DNA from: Rheum nobile
Lineage: Eukaryota > Streptophyta > Magnoliopsida > Caryophyllales > Polygonaceae
Length of the DNA stretch: 64,000 nucleotides
Direction: 5' to 3'
Assembly: GCA_027886185.1 (NCBI GenBank)
Contig: WOAB01000719.1
Coordinates: 372,001-436,000 of the forward strand
Shown here one piece after another: positions 50,734 through 63,666 of the stretch (position 1 is the first letter of the stretch; each line of letters opens with the position of its first letter). Position numbers and translations under genes: made by a program. The notes below the pieces were generated by a model that made no database searches, was not told the origin of the DNA, and saw nothing but the letters and a program-made list of their open reading frames with translations.

Positions 50734-51870
50734 ATGGTCGACACTCGTAGTACTGACTCTCCTCTAGCTTCTTTTGATCCAGAAATCGACAGATCGTTCC
50801 GTGCGAACCTACGCGATCAAGGAAAAGAATAAGAAGAGGTTGAAACAGTTGAAACAGTTGAGCCAGTTGACATCCTCCTGCTGCAATGGCTGAAACTCTG
50901 AGAGAGCTTACTGAGCCGAATATTGGGGCACAACCCCCCTTGGCTGTCGTCATCCCTGCACTTGATGAAGGGGTGAACTTTGAGCTGAAATTTGGAGTTG
51001 TTGCTTATCTCCCGAAATTCCATGGTTTGAGTGGAGAGGACCCAATATCTCATCTGGGTAAATTACAAAATGTCTGCATGACTATGAAGCCAAGGAATGT
51101 GACGGAGGATCAAATCAAGATGAGAGCCTTTGGTTTTTCTTTGCTAGACTCTGCTAGCGATTGGTATTATCACTTGTCGCCAAGGATCATAGATTCCTGG
51201 ACTAAACTGCACAAGGCGTTTCTTGACAACAACTTTCCAACAAAGAAGGCGAATGCTTTGAAAAAGGCAATTGCTAACATTGAGCAGGGTGCTGATGAGA
51301 CGCTATATGACTATCTTGAGCGGTACAAGAGGCTTTGCTCTAGCTGTCCGTTCCACGGATACGCTAAATAGGATCTTGTTCTCTACTTACACAATGGTCT
51401 GCTAGATCAAGAGATAAGGATGGTTGACGCTGCATGCGGTGGGAGCATTCTTAATTTGACACCGGACGCAGCCATGGCAAGATTTCAGGAGATGAGTGAG
51501 AGTACCAGGAGCTTTGGTAGGACGTACCAGAGAAAAGTAGTCAATGCTGTGACTCCTGCAGGATCTAGCCCTGTGCTGAATGAGTTAGCTGAGTTGAATG
51601 AGATGGTGAAGAGAATGGCGAACCAAAACACTCCTCAACAAGTCAAAGCATGTGAGATTTGCTATGATCAATTCCACCCTTCTGATGCTTGTCCTCAACT
51701 ACAGGAAGAATGTACTGCTGAAGTGAATACTGTAGGAGGTTAAGGAACCCCTAGACCGCGTTTTGATGGACAACCCAACTACAATCCGATAGGGCGAGAC
51801 CACCCAGGTTTCAGATGGAGCGACCCACAAGGTGGTCAATAGCCCGTACAACAGCAATACCAGCAGAGAG
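50734..51870 (+). pseudogene. E Gag, fourth copy
   Basis: Start MVDTRSTDSPLA; TAA near 50828, an indel near 50845-50875, TAG at 51369 and TAA near 51741. Knuckle altered to CEICYDQFHPSDAC. It then joins C' at about 51873, the same junction as in units 1 and 2. Confidence 0.82.
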
Positions 51871-51873
51871 GAT

Positions 51874-52620
51874 TGGCGAAGTGATGGTATGGTGATTTGG
51901 GGATAGATGACTTGAAGAGACAAGTCTTTGGCCGTACCGTCGGCAGCGGAGTAAAGGGAGATGCGAAGGAAGACTTGGCTTGAAGGTTCAAGCGAGTGTC
52001 GTAGCGTCGGCGGCGGGTGAATGAGGATGCGAAGATAGAGGTTGACGTCCGATCAAGGGTAGGAGGATTAACACTCTACTAAAGCCTTGATTAAATTGAA
52101 CGTGAACAAAACAATAACAATGTTTGAACTTAAATACTAAAGGCGAGAACTCGGATGGGCCGAGTCGAGCCTAGTGGGCTAGCCCATGCTACAAGCAATA
52201 GGCAGACACCCTAAAATAGAAATTACTATAAATAGAAAGTGTCCAAAACAAGCAAAGTACCAAATATAGAAATGTCTCAAAACAATGCCAAAACATATGG
52301 CAATAAACCTCTAAGTGTCAAGACCCGGTGGCGGCGAGAGCATGGGCGCATACAAGGCGAGTGACGGAAACGATGGGTTGATGGGCTCGGCAGTGGGTGC
52401 ACCCGGTGCCGACTGTGATGGGCTTGTTTCTCCGATGTCGATGGTGGCGAGGACGACGAGTCTGGGTTCTGTCTCTGGGCTTCCTTGGCTAGCGATGATG
52501 CGTGCGACAAGCGAGTGCACGACGTCGGCGATGGCCTTGGACCTTATCACTGGGCCCTCTGATCGTAGGCTCATGGCGTTCTCCTCGTCTGTGGCCGTCA
52601 TGGAAGGTGGGATCACATCA
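51874..52620 (-). repeat. Truncated C-like LTR (C'), fourth copy
   Basis: Same breakpoints as 32411-33153, with a few percent divergence. Followed by the GA-rich flank (52621-53103), then unique sequence. Confidence 0.83.
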
Positions 52621-53103
52621 GAAGAGGAGGAGAAAAAGAGAACTAATAGAAGCAGAGAGAAAGAGATCGTCGGGGAGAGAGATAGATTGTCGGGGAGAGA
52701 GTGAGATCGCGACAGAAGGAGAAAAAGAGAGAGGAGAAGAAGAGAAAGGAGAAGGTGCGGCGCGACGATTTAACCTACATGCGTATGCTAAATTCTAACG
52801 TACAGATATGGGTTAAACGCATGGGCCGGCCCATAACTCTGTGCGCTGGAGGTAGGCGTATGTATTCCTCCAGCGTATTGATTTTAACATTTTCTTCTTT
52901 TTTTACTTAAGTTTGGTTGCGAATACGTGTAATGCCTTATACGCATTTTTACGCGTACATCAGAATATAAAATTGTGGTTTGTACCCTGTTTTCCACGTA
53001 TTTTACTTATGTGCTTGGATATTGCGTACGCATCGCATACTCTATGCGTACAAATTATAATGCGAAAAGATAGAAAATGTATTGTATATAGCCCTCACGC
53101 ATA

Positions 53104-54290
53104 CGAAACACTCTTCCGGCCAATTCACTTTGACATTTTCCTAGTAAAAGAAAAAGAAAGAAGGCCTAACCCGTTTTTATTTGCAAGCCTGGTCTAAGTG
53201 GAACAGGGAAGCCCAACACCTTTTTGGGCCTGACGCAAGAAGTGGGCTGGCCGATAAAGTGTTTAGATCGTCAATATCACTTCTTTGAACCGAAAAACGA
53301 GTCCCACGAAAAAAAACGGATGTCAAATGCGGAGTATAATCTGTTACGTTGCACCAATTCTCCTTCCCTTTTTATGCAAGTGCAACCAAACTCATTTCGT
53401 ATGCTGTCACATTCATGCATTTACACATTTCCCTTTTTGGAGAGAGGCCTTAATGAATGGGCCGTCAATGTTGGTTGAGCAACCTTGACGTTAACCACTA
53501 ATCCAATGCCTTTTTTTTCTCTAATTATTGTTCTTGTCTTGGCCAGATTAGTGTTTATTATCATATCAATTAGTGGTACAGATTTGATACTTTTGTTCAC
53601 ATTGGTAATGCTTTAATGGTGCACGACGATTTATGTGTTAGATTCACAACTATTGTGTAACTTGTGTAACGTTGTGTTACATGTTTACGTATTATTTAAG
53701 GAAATTGTGAAGCATACAATTGTGACTTTTGTGGTAGCATAAATCTGAACCATAATAAATTGTTGTTGACGACGACGAGAACTCGTAACTCCGATGACTT
53801 GTTCCTGGTTTCCTACGAACATAGAAAGACGGTCAAAGGGCGGGGTATTTTTTTTCGAAAGACCCTCCGACGCTCAAGTCAAATCTCATTTCGTAGAGAT
53901 GGAGGCTAGAGTATTTTTTTTATAGAAAACTGAATAATGAGGCTAGGGTAAGGAATACATCTTTTATAGTAGAAACATATTAAATGGGCATAACTTCTCT
54001 TTAATGGACTTTTTAATTAATCTATTTTTAATACCTGTAGAGGTAAAATATATCCTCCTAAACTTATGTTTTATGTATTAATTAATTTCTATCAGTTGAA
54101 AAGTCAAAAAGTTATTCAAGAAGAATAATAATGAGCTTTATCATTAAAAGCCCATTAAGAAGGAGCAAGCCATTTACCAAGTTGGACAAGGTATTTAATA
54201 TCCTAATAGTATCCTAATTAACCTAAGTCTCAATTAGCCTCCATAATTTTCATTCATTCTATTTTCTTTTAAGAAAACCTTAACCACCAT
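53104..54290. other. AT-rich flank without a recognised gene
   Basis: Continuation of the C' flank. Short frames (for example 53224-53478) have no recognisable domain. The part from about 54100 may already be Tat-like LTR. Confidence 0.5.
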
Positions 54291-55326
54291 GGGTGAAATT
54301 CTCTACATATCAGATCTGACTTGAGCGTCAGAGTGGTCTTATGGGAGATCCCGACCCTCCCTTTGATCGTTTTTTCTTATAGATCCAGTTCACTGATCAG
54401 GTTCCAGGGAGATTTATCGTCGTCGGTTCTCTTAATCTTTATGGTACAAACATATGCTACCACATTTGGCGTTAGGGATGTTAATGGGGCGGGGATTCTC
54501 CGTTATCCGTGGGCATTCCCCGCTATGGGGGTGGGGATGGAGATTTTAAATGGGGACGGGGTGGGGATGGGGCAAAAAACACATCACCGCGTAGGGATGG
54601 GGACGAGGATAGAGCCCCCACCCTACTCCCCGCCTCATCCCCGTCCTCGTCGGAGATCCCCATGAGTATCTCCATTGGTAATCCCCGTTGTATCGTCCAT
54701 TGAGTCTTCCCACGGGATTACCCATTGAATATCCCCATTTGGAAACTCGATGAGATTTCTCATGGAAAATTTTCATGGGAGAAGTCGAGAGCTTACGGTA
54801 TTTTTTTCATATTTATAATTTATAGTTGGTAACTGATTTTTTTATTTGAAAAAACAGTGTAATAGACATTTATAAGTATTAATAGGTATGTACTATATTG
54901 TTATATTTTGTATGACAATGTAGATTAATTGGAGAATCATTAAAGGAACACGAGTAAGAAAAGTTTCGTGGGGGGTTAAATGGGGATATTTATGGGAAAC
55001 TTGTTTGACTATAAGTAGAGAAATCGTATGAATTTCCACAGAAAAACCCAAAACAAATGTTAATTGAGAAAAATTAACGGGGACAGGGATTTGGTGGGGA
55101 TGGGGACAACTTTAGCTCCCCACGTGGGGATGGGGATTGCTTTTCTAAACTGGGATGGGGACGGGGATACTACTCCACATCCCGAACCCGCCCCATTGAC
55201 ATGCCTATTTGGCGCCGTATATGGGAACCGATGGCGGCGACAGACGAAGCCCTGGGACCTCCGATCTGATGGAAGTGGACAGCGAGGTCGGCGAGCCCGG
55301 TTCAGACCGGCTGGGGCACCATAAGC
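54291..55326 (+). mobile_element. Tat-like LTR end and PBS, split by a hAT MITE
   Basis: gacttgagcgtcagagtggtcttatgggagatcccg is a phrase I associate with U5 of Tat-clade Ty3/Gypsy LTRs. The sequence tttggcg[MITE]ccgtatatgggaaccg rejoins to a PBS-like tttggcgccgt. About 110 bp of GC-rich leader follow. No coding part remains. Written from memory of the family, so moderate confidence. Confidence 0.5.
54473..55207. mobile_element. hAT-type MITE with 8-bp TSD
   Basis: Ends TAGGGATGTTAATGGGGCGG and, inverted, TAGGCATGTCAATGGGGCGG; flanks tttggcgt and tttggcgc. Subterminal regions are full of ggggatggggac on one side and ccccgtcctcg on the other, as in plant hAT-like MITEs with G-rich subterminal repeats. 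No transposase. Confidence 0.82.
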
Positions 55327-55344
55327 TAGTTTTAAGCTTATATC

Positions 55345-55789
55345 ACTTTTAACCATATTTTAATTAACATTCTATTATTCTTACTTTAAATACTTTAAGC
55401 TTAACAAGATAATTTTATTTACATTAATATTAACATAAGTTAACATAATTTAAATAATTCATGGCTTAAAGGGGTAACCTACTTAGGTTAAGTATTATTT
55501 TATCCCTTGATGGATAAACATAATAACTCTTATAACCTTTATTATTATATATAAAATTTCCCAAAATCACATTCATGTTTATACTTAATTATTTATTTCC
55601 ACGCTATATTATTATAACCTATTTGATAATTTGTACAAAATTTATTTTAATCTAAATTTTGAACTTAAGTTAACGAAAATTTAAATTATTCCTGTAAAAG
55701 AAATAAAATAAATTTCATAACTTTATTATTATCAATAAAATATATAGAAATTACATTAATACCCTTATGATAAAATGAAGGTTATTACA
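55345..55789 (-). repeat. G 3' LTR, truncated
   Basis: About 445 bp matching 58560-59008 at roughly 85-90% by eye. The minus-strand start is TGTAATAACC. The left end is cut at the Tat-like leader. Confidence 0.75.
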
Positions 55790-57650
55790 ATACTACCCCC
55801 TTAAAAATAGTTTCGACCCCGAAACTAGCACTACCAAGATAGAGGAACCGGTTTTCACGTTAACCTCACTACTTGAGCTTAGTATCCTTAAATATTTCGT
55901 CCTCGAAATTACTCCTAGGAAAGTCGATCCGTTTCCTCAACCATGACATTATCTCGTCTCCATATATTATACCATGTAATAACTCTTAATATATCCACAA
56001 GATCATGAATACCTTAGAATCATAGTTTCCAAAATCGTCGTAACGCTCATGATATACAATAAGCATGAGAACACTACATTTCTCTTCCAATTTTCTCTTT
56101 ATAATCAAATCCCAAAGTCCATACATTAAACTCACTTATAACCCGTATATCAACTTCTAGTAACTCCAAAACATTATATCCTCTTATCCTTTAAAGGTAC
56201 ATCCCTCAATTCCAATATTTATCTTAATCAAATTTGGCCCTTATGTCATCTCTAACCTATAATCTTTCCAAGAATAATTTAAATCATTCCGTTAAAAAAT
56301 CTCTAACTTAAAACCTTTAAGATTCTTTAATTTTTCCCAAATCGAATCACATAAGATATTACTCCTATTTTCCTCAAAATATCATTTTGATAAATGATTT
56401 ATCACCAACAAAATCAATCACTTTCTTTCTAACCCTTCCATAGACATACATGAGTAACATTTCTTACCTTATTCCTTAAGTGCATATAAGACAAATCCCT
56501 TCACTGCATCCTTTTAGTTTACCGAGGTCCTCATAATAACTTATCCTTACACTATAACCTTTAAATTTAAGTGAACTTTCTCCCAATACAATAGCTTCAC
56601 AACTTAATCGTCCTAGAAAGTGTTATACCACAAGTCTTATAAACGACATACTCACTTAAAATTCTCACATTTAAATCATTACACGTTCTATATTTTAAAA
56701 CATCAACCGTGTTAGATTACAACTCTTTATGATTTATACTTTTTTCAACAATTTATTCATTTGAATGAAAAAAATATAAAAACTCACAATTAAGTATTTT
56801 AAACTCAATATTAGCTCACCACCCGAAATTTACCACATCTAATGCTCGGAGTATACACATGAGATATAAATCTCAAACTCCATAGAGTAGTAACGAGCTA
56901 CACAAACTTTAATTCCTCATAAACAAGGTATCCTTACAAAACTAAGCTCACGAGACAACGCTCATCAATTCGAATAGAGAAAACAAATAATGTCAATAAC
57001 CAACTTGACATTATTCCAAGAATATAGAGAGATTCTTATGAATGGATCTAAGGATTAAGTAATAGAATTGAAACTTGCTGAAGTTTGAAGACACACTTTT
57101 AAATCATTCAAATCACAATTTTAAGTTAACTCCTCACACCCTTATCGTTTTATAATACAAATTATTTATAAATTTAATGCTTTCGTAATTAAATTACCAG
57201 CAATTTTTTTTTTAAAAATCCACAGCCACTTTCCAAACTGCACTTTGAAATCATTAAATGAATTTAAAATTACTCGTTAAAACACTATTATTATATAAAC
57301 CAAAATATTGTAAGTTCCTTTATAATTAGAAATACAATTTTATCATTTCTTATGTACCCTTATAAAATCCCAAAACTATACCTCTAAAATTATAAAAATA
57401 AACTTAATTTCAACCCTTTTATACTACCATTGTTATAAAAACAACCATAAAATTAATATTAGTGTTTTATTAACTAGACCATTACTTTTAAAATTTCCTA
57501 AACTTTGAGCCACTTTAAAATCTTATATTTAATACTAACAATTTTGAATTCTCGAAATTCCTTTAAAAAATAAAATAATTTGAAAATAGTTTTGAAAATA
57601 ATTTAAAAAATTTTCAAACCTAACAATAGGCCAAGAATCTTAAAACCATT
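55790..57650 (-). other. G internal region, no gene seen
   Basis: About 72% A/T by impression, with no frame above 60 codons. The PPT side is at 55790-55805 (ctaccccctt on plus). Confidence 0.6.
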
Positions 57651-57662
57651 GTTCTAATACCA
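57651..57662 (-). promoter_or_regulatory. G primer binding site, decayed
   Basis: On minus, TGGTATTAGAAC, two changes from the initiator-Met site TGGTATCAGAGC, four bases from the LTR end. Confidence 0.65.
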
Positions 57663-57666
57663 CATT

Positions 57667-59008
57667 TGTAACACCCCCAACTTACGTCGGTATTGTCACA
57701 CCTCAGACCTCAAGACGAATATTTTGGTACCTAACTCGTAACTAGAGGTGCCCAATTAAAGGAGAATTTCCTTCTGCAAGTGCTCGAACCTTTTGTGGAC
57801 CGATGAAAACCTAAGGCTTGAAATTGGGTAAATTCCTTCAATGGGTACGAGGGTATTTTTGGGGTTTTTGAAGCCCTTAGAGATAGCTTTCCAACCCCAT
57901 AAATTTTGGTCAAAACCAATCTCAAACGAGATCAAATTTTAGATTTATCGAACTTTTGCATTTACCGGGCTGTTTACCTTAGAAGATAAAATTATATCAA
58001 TCTAAGCGGCTATAAATCCCAATTTTGATATGATTTGATTTAGGATAAGTATATCATCAAAGTCCAATGTCCAATTGTGAAAACTGAGCTCGTTTTTGGG
58101 CCAAAATTAACCATGGTCGAGTGCTTGACATGTTGAACGAGTTGGATTGCCTGTTCGGCTTTGACTAGAAATTCTATCAATTGGGAGCATTAAAAATCAT
58201 GATTTTATGGGGATTAGGTTCAGGATTGATTAATCTTGAAAGCCCATGGGTCAATTGTAAGATTCGGGTTTAGGGTTTAGGGTTTGAAATTGTGGCCGAA
58301 ATCCGCCATTGAAGGAGAGCTTATGGTTGTTTTTTGGTGCCTCTTGGCTGAAGGTTGAAGACAACTATTTTTGCCTTCTTTTCACATTTTTGCCATTTTT
58401 TTAAGTTGTGGCAAAAGTGCCCTTAATTTAACTTTTAAAAATTACAAAATTTACCCAAACTTTAATATAAACTTACCCAAAGTTTATATATGCCCTCTAG
58501 ACCAAATTTATGAAGAGTGAAATTTTAGATTATGTTAATTCTAAGATTTAGGTTACATTTTATCATATTTTAACCTTATCTTACTTAATATTTGGTTATC
58601 CTTAATTTAATACTTTATGTTAACTTGATAATTCTATTTAAATTAATATTAACATAAGTTAATATAATTTAAATATTTCATGACTTTGAAAGGTAACCTA
58701 CTTAGGTTAATCATTATTTCATCCCTACATGAATAAACATAATAATTCATATAACCTTTATTATATATCTAAAAAATCTCAAAACCACATTTATGGTTAT
58801 ACTTAATTACTTATTTCCACACTATATTATTATATCCTATTTGATAATTTGTACAAAAATTATCTTAACCTAACTTTTGAACTGAAGTTAATAAAAATAT
58901 AAATTACTCCTCTAAAAGAAATAAAAAAATTCATAACTTTTATTATTATCAAAATAAAATATATAGAAATTACATCAATACCCTTATGATAAAATGAGGG
59001 TTATTACA
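57667..59008 (-). repeat. G 5' LTR
   Basis: 1,342 bp; on minus TGTAATAACC...GGTGTTACA. Right flank ctcat would be the TSD, but its partner is lost. Confidence 0.75.
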
Positions 59009-60996
59009 CTCATTATATAACAAAACCGACTCCTTAAGAAAAAAAGAGCCTCCTTGAATTTCATAAACGATATTGGGGATAAAGAGCAAAAATAAAACAC
59101 ATAAAATCAATCGATACAAACTCCAATTATTTTCATAGAGTTGCAAGCGGAAGAAGAAGCCAAATAATCATAAAAGAAATCCACACACAGGATGGAACCA
59201 TCATCATTAGGCAAGAAAATATCAAAATTGAAATAGGAAAGACTTAGAGAGAAGATTCAAGAAAAGAAACATGAATCACACCATACTTGATGAATACCTC
59301 ACTACAATTAACAAGGAAGTTACTGATCAAGACAATAATGAACTAACAAAACATGTGACAAATGAAGAAATTAAAAAGGCATTCTTCAGTATTGGTTAAG
59401 ATAAGTTTCCTGGCCCGGATGGTATGGCTGCCGAATTCTACCAAAAGTACTGGAAAATTATGGGGCCCTCAGTGATTAAAGTGGTCAAGGGTTTCTTCAA
59501 CTATGAAAAATTACTAAAACAAGTCAATCATACTTTCATCACCCTCATACCAAAATGCGACAATCCTAACTCTACCAACCGTCATAGACGTATAAGTATA
59601 TGCTCTACTATTTAAAAATTCATATAAAAACTAATTACAAAAAGACCAAAAAACATTATCCATAAATTCATACACCCATATTATAAGGGGCCTTCACCTC
59701 GTACAAAGCAATACAAGATTACATACTCATTGCACATGAAATCTTCCACTCTTTTAGAAATAAAAAAGGAAAAAAAGGATGCCTGACTATTAAACTCGGT
59801 ATGGAAAAAGCATATGATATAATAGAATGGGACTTCGTTCTTAAAGTCCTTAACAAATTTTGTTTCTCAAACTGTTTCATTAGATGGGTGGAAGAATGCA
59901 TGAAAACTGTTACGTTTTTAGGACTTGTTAACAATGGACCAACCTCAATGAGGTTTAAGACAAAAGGACCCAATATCATTGTATCTTTTCATTATGGGTG
60001 CCGAGGTACTCGTCGGAAAACTTCAAAAAAGAAACATGCTTTGATAACAAAGAAGTGGGGTTTCGTTTATCAAAAGCAGGTAATGCAATTCCTTTCACAG
60101 AATCACAACCTTTGCCAATGACATCATCATTTTCTCCAAAGCAAACTTATTTGCTTGTCAGAAAATTAAAGACATCATTAAAGACATCATTGAAGGCTAT
60201 TGTTCTATATCAGGTCAAAAAGTGAACAATCACAAATCAACGTTTCAAATCACTAAAAATATATCAAACTCACAAAAGCTAAACCTACAATCGGTACTTA
60301 GCATCACAAATACAAACTCACTAGAAATATATCTTGGGTACCCATTATTAATGGGTGAGTCAAGAAAGAAACCTTCCACAACATCATCTTATCTTCCCGC
60401 CAACAACTATCAAAATGGAAAGCAAATACTTTTTTTCCCAGACTGGACGAGCTATACTTATAAAATCTAACCTCGCTGCTAAACCAAATTACATAATGCA
60501 AAGCTTTATGCTGCCAATATCCATTCACAATGAACTAGATAGAATAAACATGAATTTTTTCTGGAACAAAGATCCTAATTTACCTCTTATAGGATGAGAT
60601 AAAATAAAACAACAAAATTGGGTGGCATTGGTTTTTGGAAGGCACAAGATATGAACCAAGCCCTCCAAATGAAATTCTTATGGAAACTGCTTGCGGAACC
60701 AAACAACTTTTGGGTCAACAAAATCAACGAGAAGTATCTTTAAGGAACAAAACATCTTTGACTACAAAAGAAAAGCTAATGTTTCTTGGCATTGGGTGAA
60801 ACTACTAGAACTCTGAAAACATTTAAAGAAGGGCTTCACTGGCTTGTTGGGTATGGATGTACAACAAAATTCAGATGTGATAATTGGGTTAATTCGTATA
60901 TATTAATTGAGCTAGCTATCTCTCAAAGCCTAATCAACACTAACACAACTGATGTAACCTTGCCCGATGGAAGACTACAAGTTGTTGTCAAGGATC
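59009..60996 (+). pseudogene. L1-type LINE reverse transcriptase relic
   Basis: 59009-59280 has no clear coding. From about 59330 the order of plant LINE RT motifs can be followed across frames: FPGPDGM, LLKQVNHTFITLIPKCDNP, MEKAYDIIEWDFV, FANDIIIF (degenerate FADD), YLGYPLLMG, and near 60850 a zf-RVT-like FRCDNWV. At least eight stops and several frameshifts; no poly(A) tail because H interrupts the 3' end at 60997. RT of such elements copies LINE RNA at nicked DNA; this is long dead. Confidence 0.82.
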
Positions 60997-61827
60997 TGAT
61001 GAACGCGTAGTAGGGCGTAGCAACTCTTCGGAAATGAATGGAGGAGGCGGCGGGCTGTAGGGTTTTGGAACCCCCTTGGAAACTGGTGGACTAGTGGCGC
61101 GGCGGTGGCAGGGAAATGCGGAATGATGGAGGCTCGGCGGAGAGAGAGGGAGGTGCGGTGGAATTAGGGTTTCGTCGTCAAGAGGGGCGGCGTGAAGGTG
61201 GTGTAGGGTGGCGGTGACCGTAAGGCTGATTAGGGTTAAGGTTGATTGTATTGCGGAAGTGTAACTGGTAGATAATTAACGCGCCAGGATAATTCAACTT
61301 AGAAACGCGCTAATTGATGACGTCGGGGCCCGGGGTTAAGGAGTTTAACTCGACTTGAACTTAGGCTTGAAATTGACGTGAACTGAAATGAATTACAAGA
61401 GTTCCTACTTATACTAGAGAGTTGGCTTAATGGGCCAGACTCTCTAGTTACTAATTCTGGCGGCCCATTCAACATAAATGAAAACCACTCCAGAACTAGA
61501 AACTACTAATAATGGAAATGCTGTAAACAGAAATTACTAAATACAGATAGTATGAACTAGAATTAGAAAGACATCCTAAAATAGAAAGTCGACTAAAACT
61601 AGTTCGGGATATCTACAGCTGTAGAGGAGTCAGTCACGGCTAAGTTGATGAGACATAGAAGCTCGGGCGCTGTAGTGATCTGGTCGTGACTGGCTACAAG
61701 TTTGGTCACCAATGATTGTGTCGCTGCTTGGACACTCTTCGCTCTGGAGCGAGTAATGGGACCTGTAGGCGGAAGTCTCACGGCGTCTTCCTCCTCTGTA
61801 GCTGACATGGAGGGCAGGGTCACATCA
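60997..61827 (-). repeat. H 3' LTR
   Basis: 831 bp; on minus TGATGTGACCC...TTCATCA, preceded by PPT agtgagggaggg. The first ~230 bp encode the polyprotein tail (EGDVTLPSMSA, GPITRSRAKS; stop near 61599). Confidence 0.82.
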
Positions 61828-63140
61828 CCCTCCCTCACTTGAGTGTGAAGCGTCCCCGCTTCACCCTCATCATACTCAGGCTAAACATACGGCACTAAGT
61901 TTGTGACGTTGAACGTCGGATGCACCCCATACTTGTCCGGGAGCTCGAGCTGATAGGCATTGTCGCCGATTGCCTTGACGACTCTGAAAGGCCCATCACC
62001 CCATTGGTCGAGCTTAGAGTTGCGGCTGGAAGGGAATCGCTCCTTCCGCAAGTGAAGCCAAACCAAGTCGCCCGGGACAAAGACCACGCGTTGTCTGCCC
62101 TTGTTCTTCTGGGCTGAGTACTGATCTGCGCGCCACTCCAGCTGAGTGCGCGTCCTGCTATGGAGCTCCTGAATGTGCTCAGCCAACTTGCTAGCAGTAA
62201 TGTTCTCCTCGTCCTTCAGCCGATAGGGCACCATGTCCAGCGGCATGAGGGGGTTCCTTCCATACACGACCTCGAAAGGAGTCAGCTTCGTCGCAGTGTG
62301 CCTGGACCTGTTATAGGAAAACTCAACAATAGTAAGTAAGTCCTCCCACCTGCGTGGGTTGGCCTTGAGAACCGTCTGAAGGAGGGCTCCCAAGGTACGG
62401 TTGGTCACCTCCGTCTGACCATCCGTCTGTGGGTGATAGCTAGTAGAAATTAGAAGCTTTGTGCCGAGCTTTCCCCACAAGGTTCTCCAAAAATGGCCCA
62501 CAAATTTGGTATCCCTATCACTAAAAATAGTTTTAGGGACACCATGCAAACGCACCACATGTTCAAAAAACAATCCAGCGATGTCCGTAGCATTGTTGGT
62601 GTTCTTGCATGCAATAAAATGTGCCATCTTTGAGAACCTGTCTACTACCACAAAGATGCAATCTCTGCCATGCCGAGACATAGACAACCCTGTGATAAAA
62701 TCCATAGAAAGATCTTCCCACGAGGCTGCAGGAATCAGGAGGGGCGTGTAGAGACCCTGTCGACTAGAGCGTGCCTTAGCCTTCTGGCATGTCACACAAC
62801 TCTTGCAATACCTGCTAGTAACACTTTGGGCCGTGTTTGGCCAGAAAAAGTGCTCCCACAGTGCTGCAAGTGTCTTAGACACCCCAAAGTGGCCACAGCT
62901 GTCATGTGCTTCTTGAAGCAACAAGTGCCTGACAGAAGACGCAGGAATACAGAGTTTCCCGACCTTGTACAGATACCCATCATCCAAGAAATACGTGTCA
63001 TGCTCTCTGCTTATCTTACATTGCTCAAAGATGTCTTTAAAGAAAATATCATCAGCATACAAATCCTGGAGCAATGCAAAACCAAGTAAACGAGACTGGA
63101 GATGAGTTATGAGCACGTACCTGCGAGAAAAGGGCATCAA
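61599..63140 (-). pseudogene. H integrase with CRM-style tail
   Basis: 419 codons are open to a TAG at 61881, where C has a Glu codon; the same frame then continues (EGDVTLPSMSA, GPITRSRAK) to 61599 inside the LTR. HHCC region (EAHDSCGHFG, YCKSCVTC), DDE core residues in MDFITGL, SDRDTKFVG and TDGQTEVTNRTLG, then FVPGDLVWLHLRKERF and PTFNVTNLVPYV. Integrase inserts element cDNA; the tail after TRSRAK marks CRM-like elements. The integrase body is the best preserved pol segment in the window. Confidence 0.87.
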
Positions 63141-63666
63141 CTACCACATTCTCCTTACCTTTCTTGTGCATGATCAAGTATGGAAATGTCTCCATAAACT
63201 TGACCCACCGAGCATGCCTGCGACTGAGGGTCGTCTGGCTCTTCAGATAGGCCAGGGCAGCATGGTCGGAGTGAATCACGAACTCACTCGGCCAGAGATA
63301 GTGCTGCCACGTGTTCAGAACCCGGATCAGCGCGTACAACTCCTTGTCATACGTTGGGTAGTTCAACTGAGCACCCGAAAGCTTCTCCGAGAAGTAGGCG
63401 ATCAAATGCCTCTCCTGCAGCAAGACACCACCGATGCCGAAATCGGAAGCGTCGCACTCCACCTCAAAGCGACAAGTGAAGTCATGCAACTGCAGCAAAG
63501 GGACACGGCACAAGGCATCCTTCAGGGTGACAAAAGCAGCATCATGTCGCGGAAGCCATGTGATCGACATCGCCTTCTTGGTCAGCTCGTGCAGAGGGGC
63601 GGCAATAGTACTGAAGTCGCGGACGAACCTCCTGTAAAAACCAGCCAACCCTAAGAACGAACACAC
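63052..63666 (-). pseudogene. H RNase H, frameshifted to integrase
   Basis: FLGLAGFYRRFVRDF, CDASDFGIGGVLLQE, KELYALIRVLNTW, HSDHAALAYLKS. An extra base in ccctttt near 63135 shifts the frame just after VVDAL, where C has DALSRR. Confidence 0.85.

Larger units (their letters stand above)
55345..59008 (-). mobile_element. G: non-coding LTR element (Ty3/Gypsy 3'-end signature)
   Basis: On minus: 5' LTR 59008-57667, PBS 57662-57651, about 1.86 kb of AT-rich internal sequence without ORFs, PPT, truncated 3' LTR 55789-55345. Near the 3' LTR, on minus, gtttcggggtcgaaac then ttaagggggtag resembles the end of Del/Tekay-type polyprotein regions. Probably a LARD-like derivative mobilised in trans. Confidence 0.72.

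Noticed and set aside
53224..53488. Two overlapping frames of 67-84 codons as a small host gene
   Set aside because: No recognisable domain, no splice or promoter context, and two competing frames of similar quality.
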